From assembly GCA_029168955.1 (NCBI GenBank), contig JAPDOI010001538.1, forward strand, positions 62,001 to 126,000: 64,000 nucleotides of DNA, given 5' to 3'. Origin of the DNA: Aplectana chamaeleonis (taxonomy: Eukaryota; Nematoda; Chromadorea; Rhabditida; Cosmocercidae). The notes under the pieces were generated by a model. The model saw only the letters and a program-made list of their open reading frames with translations. It made no database searches and had not been told where the DNA came from. Positions 19,896 to 64,000 of the stretch are shown piece by piece (the first letter of the stretch is position 1; the number at the start of each line of letters is the position of its first letter). Made by a program: the position numbers and the translations under genes.

Positions 19896-19968
19896 GGCTT
19901 CGGTGGTGCAGTGCGATAAGGCGCTCACCCGGAAAGGGAATATGCTGGTTCAATCTCGCCCGGAGCCA
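19896..19968 (+). ncRNA. tRNA-like sequence (tRNA pseudogene or SINE head)
   Basis: 73 nt with an acceptor stem GGCTTCG/CGGAGCC (six pairs plus one G-T), an A-box-like TGGTGCAGTGCG, a B-box-like GGTTCAATC in a T-arm with one mismatch, and a plausible D-arm. The anticodon arm is poor (three pairs), so a functional tRNA is unlikely. It could be the pol III promoter head of a SINE. Confidence 0.45.
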
Positions 19969-20005
19969 AGCGTTTTGCGATCAACTCAGCACCTTGTGGA
20001 AATAA

Positions 20006-20295
20006 ACCATTATTGTTAACAATAACAGCTCCAGGCAAATGATATTTGATAGGGTCTAACCACAGGCTGATGAACCGCCAACAGTGTCAATAAACATGGA
20101 AAAGTCTTTGTTCACAGACCATTATTATCAGTAATAACAGCTTCTAGGCAAACAATAATTGATAGGGCTCAGCCGCAGTAGTATGGCTGGCAAACAAGGA
20201 GGAATGTCAAAAAACATAGATAATTCACTGCTCACGCACCATTATTGCTAATAATAATTGCTTCTCGGCAAATATTGTTTGATAGGGCTCAAGTG
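20006..20295. repeat. ~113-119-bp tandem repeat, 2.5 units
   Basis: Unit starts (ACCATTATTG) at 20006, 20119 and 20238. Each contains AACAGCTTCTAGGCAAA, GATAGGGCTCA and GTCAATAAACATGG-like blocks. Same family as 17480-17660. Confidence 0.65.
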
Positions 20296-21133
20296 GGCTA
20301 CCAAACGATACTTTTCTAGTGTGTAGTGTTTGGGAAAGTCTTGTGTGTCTCAACTCTTGAGTGGTTGGAGAACTCTGAACATGACATTGTGTGGTGTAGG
20401 ACGTTACGTAAATCTACCACACCTCGCCTCCGTCGGGGGCGCGCGCTCGCGTCGCGGCGTCGCATTGGAGCGCTCTTTCTCACAGCCCACTGCAGTTCCT
20501 CACACGTACACTACTCTAGCTGGGTGAATTGCGATATTTAGTGTATGTTAGGGTTATATGGACCTCCAAACGGCGCGTATAGCTGCAGTGTTAGGGTAGA
20601 CGACACTCGACAATGCGATTCTCGCAAAAATTACTAAGAAAAGGGTATAGATTAATTCAGGTGGGTTCGGCATACTAATTGCAACACATGTGTTCCTTCA
20701 CAGATTGGTCAATACAAGATGAATGCATGAGAAGGTGGTGCTCCAATATCTTACACACAGTCCGATGAGCTGATACCGGCATACCGTTAGCTCATGTTCG
20801 AAAAGGTCATTTCGAGCACACTATAATGCTTAAAAACTCAAGTTTTGCTCAGGAAAACTCTTATATGTAATGTTTGGGAAAGTATGCTGAGGAGCAATCG
20901 GAAAATTCTTCCATAGATCGCGATTTCTGTCTTATTTCTCGTAGAACGATGTCCAGATTATCGAACTGAAGCCCACTTTGAATCTATTAAGTGGCGCAGA
21001 ACATTTCGAAACTAAGTGAAGGCGAGCCAAATCGATTTTGAACAATTTTCCGCGCTGGGGGAAGTATGTTAACCCTCTTTAGAAATAGCCGGCTGTCACA
21101 AGGATTATAATTCTTCTGATATACCATGGGCAT

Positions 21134-21258
21134 GGATCGTGAAGAGACTTCGCGTTCACTGTTCAAGGTTGGCGCAAACCAGGTGCGCCTATGTTATAGC
21201 GTGTGGCACCGAGTTTTCGCCAACCTTCGACAGTGAATGCGAAGTCTCTTCCCGATCC
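21134..21258. repeat. Imperfect hairpin H1 (family H)
   Basis: Arms of about 54 bp with roughly eight mismatches: GGATCGTGAAGAGACTTCGC...GGTTGGCGCAAACC at the left and its complement at the right, with a short AT-rich loop. The inner core (GGCGCAAACTCGGTG) is shared with 34610-34695, 35150-35221, 45446-45540 and 46985-47080. Confidence 0.7.
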
Positions 21259-21261
21259 ATC

Positions 21262-21690
21262 CCGACGTTAGCTGACGCTGATCACTCTGTGTGCCCTGTT
21301 TGCAGCAAGGTGCTCCATAAACAGAGTTTCTACCGGCACTTGAAGAATGTTCATCAGTACTCCGAGGACCAGTGCAGTGAACCGAAGGAGGAACGGAATT
21401 TGGCGAATTCGTAAATTACCTGCCCTGTCTGTGGTAATAAACAAGGAGGTCAAGAGGGATTACCCATTCATTGTCAAGAGAGGCATACCGAGGATGGAGC
21501 ATGCGGTCGTCCTCAGGATAACACAGTATTCTGTCTCACCTTTGCCAACGAAAATGAATACAAGGTTTCAGAATTTTCTCTTGCTTAGTGGTGTACTAAT
21601 ACATCCGGCACGGACCTCAGGTACCGATTCGCAATACTAAATGCTTAGAATCATCATATCGCCACGTTAAGACCTGCAAGTCATAAAAAG
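21262..21690 (+). pseudogene. C2H2 zinc-finger remnants
   Basis: Two C2H2 fingers are visible in different frames: CPVCSKVLHKQSFYRHLKNVH at about 21291-21353 and CPVCGNKQGGQEG...HCQERH at about 21422-21487. A half finger (ESSYRHVKTC) lies at about 21650-21675. Stops separate them. The fingers resemble those at the N-terminus of MULE proteins, but no catalytic core follows. Confidence 0.5.
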
Positions 21691-22570
21691 AGGGGAAAGC
21701 CTGGTCCGCGGCGATGGTCTGTACTGTGAATGTGTTGACCAAAATTCAATGCGTTATTTAGTCCTTTTGCTTCTCTGTGAATAGAAACTTCCGAAATTAA
21801 TTTTGATCTAGCTATGCCTATCGGACGAATGAGAAAATATTGCATTTCGCTTATGCATAGGTCTTCCGTGGACAAAGAGATTGGAAAACATCAGAGACTA
21901 CGGTAACACCGTAAATATGCTGTTTCTCACACGAAAAGTTTCTAACGCTTGCGAATCAGGTGGCAATGAAAGATATAGAACACATTCATCGAGCAAAACG
22001 GAAGAAACACACATCGAAGCCTAACAGCGTCAAGGCCCTTCATGAACAACTATAGGAGATGAGGCGCAGGGCACCCAGCGCCGGAGCTGGACCGTCCAGT
22101 GACATATGACCCACAAATAAAGCGAATTCTGCGATGTTTCACACTTCTAGATTGTATATTATTCTCTCTGGCTTGTAGATCATACCCTGAAAAATTTGGA
22201 AACGATGTTGCCTGACGACAAATGAGAGATGAGTATTGGAGCACCACCTTTTCATGCATTCATCTTGTATTGACCAATCTGTGAAGGAACACATGTGTAG
22301 CAATTAGTATACCGAACCAACTTGAATTCATCTATTCCCTTTTCTTAGTAATTTTTGCGAGAATGACGTTGTCGAGTGTCGTCTACCCTAACACTGCAGT
22401 TATACGCGCCGTGTGGAGGCCGATGTAACCCTAACATACACTAAATATCGCAATTCACCTAGTTAGAGTATTGTACGAGCGAGGAACTGCAGTGGGCTGT
22501 GAGAAAGAGCGCTCCAATGCGACGCCGCGACGCGAACCCGGAGGCGAGGTGTGGTAGATTCACGTAGCAT

Positions 22571-23500
22571 GTTTCTCTCTGACGACCTGCACATAAACAC
22601 TTGCTTGTGTAGCAAATGATTGAGTAAAACTGGGAGCGGATGCGGTTTCCTGTTTATGATTACGGTTTTGTGCTCGTGATTAATGCAGTAAAAGGTATTT
22701 AAATTAGTACACCTAATCTCTCGTTTTCACCCTTTCAATAGGTTGTAAGGAAAATTTCTACCCACTTGAATTCGTGATTTTTTTAAAACTTCCAGCGCTG
22801 ATATTTTGGCTCAGTGTAAGAACCAGTTCAGAATCACGAATAATAGTCCATGATATGCTTCTGTACCCTCCAAGAGGAACGTTTGATTCTAGAATGATAT
22901 GAAGGCCTATCAAAACTGATTGTGTTTTGATACGACCAACCGCTCCGCTGCTTGTTCTGCTCGGACTCAGATGAGCGAGACGGCTATACTATTGACTTTC
23001 CGCGCTGTTTTGTTTACTGGCAAGTTCCCGGCTGGGTGAGGTTCATCTTTCTTCCTCTCTCAAATCCACGCGGGGGAAATTTGGGCTCTCAGATTTGGTA
23101 AGCTTAAGGCGACGTTGTATCGAGTGAACACAAGTCTTATTCGACCCTTTCAGGCTCTGAAGAAGGAGGCTACTCCCAAACGTCAGCCATAAAAAATACT
23201 ATCAACCTTGTGCTGAGTTCAACATCAAAGCAGAACTGAATTATCATCATGCCAAGGTTTATGGAGAGTCGCACAGGAAGACTGATAAATCATTATTCCG
23301 AGAGATCCTCGCATTTAAAAGTGTGCTCTGAATGCTCCTTATTTATTAGAGGTTTCAACAATAGTAAAGCTAAAAAGAATTCATTAAACTAAGCAATATA
23401 AGCTGCTAAACCATCTCAGACGTTCAAGCTTCCGACGTTTGTTTATTACACATAACACACCAAGATAGGCGTGGAAAAGGAAGTGAAATGCTCCTGTTGA
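22571..23500. other. Spacer, no gene seen
   Basis: It holds a ~50-bp repeat (family R) at 22931-22980 (CGCTCCGCTGCTTGTTCTGC) also present at 31441-31500, 55580-55632 and 58840-58890. Otherwise I see no coding or structural signal. Confidence 0.45.
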
Positions 23501-23605
23501 CAAGTCAAATTGCGCGTATTGTCAGCCTGAGTACTGCCCATTGCCCAGCGACGTCCGCCTGTTGTCGGGCTGTTGACAACTCGTTGCGTCGCGTTAAGCG
23601 ACCTA

Positions 23606-26390
23606 CAATACCGGCCATAACTTCTGTCCCAAAGCGCGTCGGCGACGCGAAATCGCGTCGAAAACGCCGTTTTCGTTCATAGTGGACTTTTTGAGAACCT
23701 GAAAAAACCATTCGATTCCCCTCGATGAGGAGATTGCGATTATATGTTCAGACTTGAGAAAAACTCAAGTCTTCACATACATAGCTATGGCCTATTTTCC
23801 CTAAAAGGAGTCAAAATCTTTGTGAGTGGTTACTTTCTGAATCTGAAAACACTGATCGCTTCCACTCGTCGTCCTGATTCCAAAAATCTTTTCAAGTTCA
23901 GAAAAATGTTACTTCTTGACCTAGTTATGGCATCTTTGGCCCACCCAAAGAGTAGGAATGCTCTATCAACGGCGAAACTTGAACGTGAGCATCACCAGTA
24001 TATTTGTATCGTAATTTTCACTTCTAAGCTGTCTCTGTACCTGCAAAAGTATGAGATTTGACTCTTAATCTTTCTTAGTTTTATATGAACTCGGTTTTGG
24101 CGATGGTCTCCCTTCAATTTCTCGGTTCTCCGCGCTCTCCACGCGATTCCTCTTCTCTCTCTGACGCACTCCCGCTGCCTGTACTGCCTCGCTTGAAGAC
24201 AGTCCCCCAAAACCGAATAGAATTCGAGGAACGGAGACGGACTGGAGAGTCAGTGTTATGAAAGCCCGGTATCTGAAAGACCAAAGGTCGAAATGGGAGA
24301 GGAGTACATGGGTGTTCTCTGAGATATTGCTATAGCGAGACGGAACGCTGGTCGACTCAGAAAAGAAAGCAGTTATCTGAACAGGTGGTCCGTATTGAAT
24401 CAGCATCAAGAGACAATCGGAACAGGAGTTAGCGTTATGGGTGGTTTGTCCCTGGTTTACTAAATTCTATTCTCACACTACGGTGAGTAATTCAGTGGCT
24501 ATAGACCACCGAGCCAGCGCGCGCGGTCGCGGCGCGCACAGCATTGATTCATTTCCCACATCATTGAGCACTCTTCCGGGAATGCGGATGTAAAATCGTC
24601 ATAAAAGAAAACTATCGCATCCTCGTTTAAGGAGAAAAATGCATTTTTACCTAGTTGAGAAAAATGCATTTTCACCTAGTTGAGAAAAATCCTCCGTATT
24701 AGCTCAATTTAAAAAGAAATATCCAACGGTGCCATTCTGAAAACTTTCTGTTGTCGGTCAGTGATTCCGCGGCTATAGACCACCCAGCCAGCGCGCGCGG
24801 CTGCGGCGCGCGCAGCATTCATTCGTTTCCCGGAGAAGGGTGTGACTCATCTTTCTGCACTCTTCGGCCATCATTCAGTACCAGTAAAGTATTGAATCCA
24901 CGTTTTATTAGCAAAAATAACAATTGTACCAAGGTAGAAAAAATACTTCAACAGACATAACAAAATCCGCTGAAGTTTGTGAGAAAACTAGAAGAAATGA
25001 TCTACGAAGATTAAACGGACGAGCTGGACAAAGCACTGGATGACCGCGTGAAGTCCGCGGATAAAATGCAATTCATGCAGAAGATGAGATTGAAAATTTT
25101 ATATGGATTTCCTTGTATGCATTCCCGGAAGATTGCTCAATGATTATTCACACAATTCACGTGGGAAACGAATAAATGCTGCGCGCCCCGCGGCCGCGCG
25201 CGCTGGCTGGGTGGTCTATAGCCGCGGAATCACTGACCGACAACAGAAAATTTTCAGAATGGCACCGTTGGATATTTCTTTTTAAATTGAGCTAATACGG
25301 AGGATTTTTCTCAACTAGGTGAAAATGCATTTGTCGCAACTAGGTGAAAGTGCATTTTTCTCAACTAGGTGAAAATGCATTTTTCTCATTAAACGAGGAT
25401 GCGATAGTTTTTTTTATGACATGATTTTACATCCGCATTCCCGGAAGAGTGCTCAATGATGAGTGGGAAATGAATCAATGAATGCGCGCCGCGACCGCGC
25501 GCGCTAGCTGGGTGGTCTATAGCCACTGAATTACTCACCGTAGTGTGAGAATAGGATTTAGTAAACCAGGGACAAACCACCCATAACGCTAACTCCTGTT
25601 CCGATTGTCTCTTGATGCTGATTCAATACGGACCACCTGTTCAGATAACTGCTTTCTTTTCTGAGTCGACCAGCGTTCCGTCTCGCTATAGCAATATCTC
25701 AGAGAACACCCATGTACTCCTCTCCCATTTCGACCTTTGGTCTTTCAGATACCGGGCTTTCATAACACTGACTCTCCAGTCCGTCTCCGTTCCTCGAATT
25801 CTATCCGGTTTTGGGGGACTGTCTTCAAGCGAGACAGTACTGGCAGCGGGAGTGCGTCAGAGAGAGAAGAGCAATAGCGTGGAGAGCGCGGAGAACCGAG
25901 AAATTGAAGGGAGACCATCGCCAAAACCGAGTTCATATAAAACTAAGAAAGATTAAGAGTCAAATCTCATACTTAGAAGTCAGAATTACGACACAAATAT
26001 ACTGGTGATGCTCACGTTCAAGTTTCGCCGTTGATAGAGCATTCCTACTCTTTGGGTGGGCGAAGTATGCCATAACTAGGTCAAGAAGTAACATTTTTCT
26101 GAACTTGAAAAGATTTTCGGAATCAGGACGACGAGAGGAAGCGATCAGTGTTTTCAGATTCAGAAAGTAACCACTCACAAAGATTTTGACTCCTTTTAGG
26201 GAAAATAGGCCATAACTATGTGAAGACTTGAGTTTTTCTCAAGTTCGAACATATAATCGCAATCTCCTCATCGAGAGGAATCGAACGGTTTTTTCAGGTT
26301 CTCAAAAAGTCCACTCCGAACGAAAACGGCGTTTTCGACGCGATTTCGCGTCGCCGAGGCGCTTTGCTACAGAAGTTATGGCCGGTATTG
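23606..26390. mobile_element. Giant foldback element (~1.2-1.3-kb arms)
   Basis: The right half (about 25120-26390) is the reverse complement of the left half (23606-24880) at high identity. The ends CAATACCGGCCATAACTTCT are flanked by TA. Each arm contains two diverged copies of a ~70-bp block with GGCTATAGACCACC followed by a GCGCGCGG run, and short repeats of AAATGCATTTTCACCTAGTT in two copies (left) versus three (right). Frames within the arms are shadows of the palindrome. Confidence 0.85.
24973..25123 (+). pseudogene. Coding-like segment at the centre of the foldback
   Basis: In the non-palindromic centre one frame reads as a charged helix (KFVRKLEEMIYED, a TAA stop at 25012-25014, then DELDKALDDRVKSADKMQF and MRLKILYGF). 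Family not recognised. It may be a captured exon fragment. Confidence 0.3.
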
Positions 26391-26804
26391 TATTTAGCAG
26401 CAACTCACATCCTGCAGGACTGATTCATCTACTCAGGCAAACTGGGGCGTCGACAACAGGTTGATAAGTTCTCATATCACGCGCATTGAACCTGAGACCT
26501 GCCCGTTGTCCAGCGACGTCCGCCTGTTGTCGGGCTGTTGACATTTCGATGTGTCGCGTTTGGTGGCCTCTTTAGCAGTAGTTCACATCCTGTCAGACTG
26601 TTTCATCTAGCTTAGGAACTACATTACACCGACACGCGTCGCGGTTGGCACACCGACACGCTGATCGCCCTGCCTCCACTGGGGTCACCACCGGATTGGC
26701 AGGACCTCCAGGTGCTGGGCGGGGCCAATGTACCGCAAATCAGGGTACCCCATTATCGTTTATCACACAATCGCACTACAGTTACTGTGGAATGTTACTG
26801 TAGT

Positions 26805-27185
26805 TACGCGATGAGTTGTGAAACATCGCGTAATTCTTCCCTGTTGTTTATTTTAGGTGATATGCGTCGTATCTCAAGTGCTTCCAGAATTCTCCTTTCT
26901 GCTGAATTATTCACCGACCTATGCAATACTGTAATGATAAGTCTAGGTGGAGCTTTCTAGGCTTATTTGAGGTTCTATGATTAGAGAAGCTGTTGTTTGG
27001 GTATGAGACGGAGTTTCTAAAAGCCATCCTGTGTTCATCCAATCGTTTAGAGAGGGGCTCTTTGTTTCCCCTACATACTTTCCCCACAACCTTCACAATA
27101 TATTAAATACACGTTGCCCACCAGCTGACATATTTTGTTATCATCACAATATGTACAGTTTTGTCTACCGCACCTTTTCTCGTAG
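26805..27185 (-). pseudogene. GIY-YIG end of a second Penelope-like element
   Basis: On the minus strand: a Cys-rich linker (CGRQNCTYCDDNKIC), the GIY-YIG region (NVYLIYCEGCGE, then EPLSKRLDEHRMAFRN after a frameshift), and the tail SAERRILEALEIRRISPKIN typical of Penelope C-termini, ending in TAA near 26805. The RT is absent. Sequence differs clearly from the 5.7-6.0 kb copy, so it belongs to another lineage. Confidence 0.75.
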
Positions 27186-27213
27186 GGTCTCGAGAAAGTA
27201 AGCAGAGTCCTCA

Positions 27214-27446
27214 GGGCTGGGATTCATGAACGCATTGGATTCCGGCGAGGTTCGGTTGGGTTTGGTTTGGTTAGCTGCCCAGCTCGGACCAAACCGAACC
27301 AAGCCAACACCTGGGAGGTGCGGTTACATGGGACCCAGGGGTAGCCTAGTTCTGACCGAACCTAGCGATGATGAATCGCTGGTTTGCGAACGTTTCCAAC
27401 CAAACCATGCTGGGACCCCCGGTTTTGCGTTCATGAATCCAAGCCC
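27214..27446. mobile_element. 233-bp MITE
   Basis: Inverted ends GGGCTGGGATTCATGAACGC and complement (GCGTTCATGAATCCAAGCCC), with a symmetrical GGTTTGGTTTGG-rich interior matched by its complement. TSD not determined. Confidence 0.65.
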
Positions 27447-27939
27447 AGATTTGGGGGTGGACGGAATATGAGCCGTACAGGAAGCGATTAGGCTTTCACT
27501 AAACTATCCTTTCTTTGTGGCACGTATTTGTTTATGTATGGCAGTACCATCGAATTAAGTACCATCTGCAGTGGTATGAGGTTTCCAGGAGTGCGCATGT
27601 GTTGTGTTGTAGCCGTTTCAGTTATCACTGTTTAGATAGCTTCAACAGTCTGTGTTTAATTGTTGTTGGAACTGTTGTAACTCCTGAATCAGGTTGTGTT
27701 CAGCAAATGCGCAACGTGGTGTGTTAGGTTTTCAGCTGGTGTGGTATAATATTTTGTCCGACTGTCAGTCGTTTTGAAATGCGAAGGCGATTTCTGTTTT
27801 GAACAAGGAAACGTCTTTATTTTGAGATTGTTTCGAACAGAAAGTTGTTTTTTGTTTTCAAGATTGATACGCAGTGAGAAATCTGATAAAAATTTTTGAA
27901 CAAAACATCTGATATGGCACTTGTGATCGCGGAGGCTTT
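27447..27939 (+). other. 5' flanking region of the SCP/TAPS gene
   Basis: AT-rich, without repeats that I recognise. It lies between a MITE and the putative TATA box, so it is the likely proximal promoter region. Confidence 0.35.
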
Positions 27940-27945
27940 TATAAG
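27940..27945 (+). promoter_or_regulatory. TATA-box-like TATAAG
   Basis: TTTTATAAGC lies 52-57 bp upstream of the ATG at 27997, a usual distance for a TATA box with a short leader. Confidence 0.4.
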
Positions 27946-27996
27946 CGTACATCGCGCTCTCTCCAGCTAACGTCTAGCGACTGTTGAGGAAGGAGC

Positions 27997-63402
<35,406 letters not shown>

Positions 63403-64000
63403 GTAAGTGTACACTACCGCTCAGAGGTTTTGGTCAGAATCATAGGTTCGTTGGGCTGGAGACAGCGGTCCGAAAGGTGAGGGTTGTTTAAGATACCTGA
63501 GTGGGAAATGGCGAAGGTTCCCTATAGACTTGCAAATTCAAAATTTGATGTTTTCTCAATCCTCTTTTTCTTGCATTAAGTATATTTTTCTTTTTGATCA
63601 TTAATTTAGAACAATTTTTTCGTTAGATGACCTCCTTTTGAAATTCACTATTCTTAATTAAATGACTGCCTAGGTCATAAAAAATTTCCTTTGAGCTGTC
63701 TTGGAGTCAAAAATTTTCGGAAAATTTTTCCAAGCGATTTTAAGAAAACTACCCGTTCTTCGCTCATAAAATTTTTGCCCTTTCAGACGAATCTTTGAAC
63801 GGAGCTGTTTCCGAAGTCTCCACGGAATTTTGCGTCGAATAATGTTTTCATGTTGAGAAAAATATGTTTCCAGTCTCTCAGCCGAAAACAATTTATAAAG
63901 TAATGTTTCTTTCACCAAAAGCAATCAGTTTTTCGTCCATAACTTTTTTACCCCAAGAGATAGCTCTTTGGTAAAGATTGTTGTCAAAATCCAAATAAAA
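63403..64000 (+). other. Intron 7 of the SCP/TAPS gene (start), to window edge
   Basis: It begins with the consensus donor GTAAGT. I find no convincing final exon; a weak candidate after TGAG at about 63503 lacks a polypyrimidine tract. Confidence 0.4.

Larger units (their letters stand above)
20403..22570 (+). mobile_element. 2.2-kb element with ~345-bp TIRs (MULE-like, non-autonomous)
   Basis: Inverted repeats at 20403-20748 and 22234-22570 are about 90% identical by eye (shared AATCTACCACACCTCGCCTC at the outer ends and GGTGGTGCTCCAATA at the inner ends). The interior carries zinc-finger remnants but no transposase core. Long TIRs plus N-terminal fingers suggest a MULE deletion derivative; no convincing TSD was found. 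Confidence 0.65.
23510..26600. repeat. Tandem-duplicated host sequence flanking and hosting the foldback
   Basis: The block CGTCCGCCTGTTGTCGGGCT and ~85 bp around it occurs in direct orientation at 23520-23603 and 26480-26570. The continuation (TTTAGCAGCAACTCACATCC) follows both the foldback (26393 on) and the second copy (26572 on), where GGCCTCTTTAGCAG marks a paralogous empty site. Confidence 0.65.

Noticed and set aside
24065..25956. Mirror-image 114-codon frames in the foldback arms
   Set aside because: The same sequence read from the two arms of a palindrome; no family features.
63421..63478. Possible eighth SCP/TAPS exon
   Set aside because: The implied intron would be about 20 nt, too short to splice.

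Overview
The window looks like repeat-dense chromosomal DNA of a clade V (strongylid, hookworm/trichostrongylid-like) nematode. Evidence seen in the sequence: small exons bounded by GT and TTTCAG-type acceptors, a secreted CAP-domain (SCP/TAPS, ASP-like) gene of the type expanded in parasitic strongylids, Penelope-like retroelements, MULE and mariner DNA transposons, and dozens of non-autonomous elements. The exact species cannot be determined from sequence reading alone. I see no bacterial operons, CRISPR arrays or rRNA genes.

Layout. 1-4.2 kb: a piggyBac-type MITE and a run of 0.4-0.55 kb elements bounded by TTAA, some sharing one TTAA. 4.8-5.35 kb: a small TIR element and a piggyBac-MITE fragment. 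5.36-16.09 kb: one decayed Penelope-like element (minus strand) opened by two later insertions, a TA-flanked MITE at 7.5-8.2 kb and a 7-kb MULE at 8.4-15.4 kb with 9-bp target duplications; the MULE itself carries a 1-kb TIR element in an intron. 16.2-17.0 kb: two protein-like minus-strand terminal exons that I do not recognise. 17.1-20.3 kb: a palindrome, a ~118-bp tandem repeat interrupted by a GC-rich mariner, and a tRNA-like sequence. 20.4-22.6 kb: a long-TIR element carrying zinc-finger remnants. 23.6-26.4 kb: a giant foldback element. 26.8-27.2 kb: the GIY-YIG end of a second Penelope-like element.

From 28.0 kb to beyond the right edge, the plus strand carries what I read as one host gene: a secreted CAP/SCP-TAPS protein in seven visible exons (27997-28023, 33239-33290, 34138-34222, 34849-34906, 62721-62870, 63147-63245, 63314-63402). 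All exon phases agree. Intron 1 is 5.2 kb and intron 4 is 27.8 kb. Nearly everything else from 28 to 62.7 kb is intronic and consists of nested MITEs (hAT-, Tc1/mariner-, PIF/Harbinger- and TTAA-type), palindromes, a 1.7-kb minisatellite of 42-bp units, an AC microsatellite, GC-rich arrays, 41-bp arrays and TTCGAA-rich cryptic repeats.

The most striking points are the SCP/TAPS gene spread over more than 35 kb, concatenated elements sharing single TTAA junctions, the nested insertion stack dated by TSDs, an imperfect-hairpin family with a conserved core and partly locus-specific outer arms, and a mariner with Glu in place of the third catalytic Asp.
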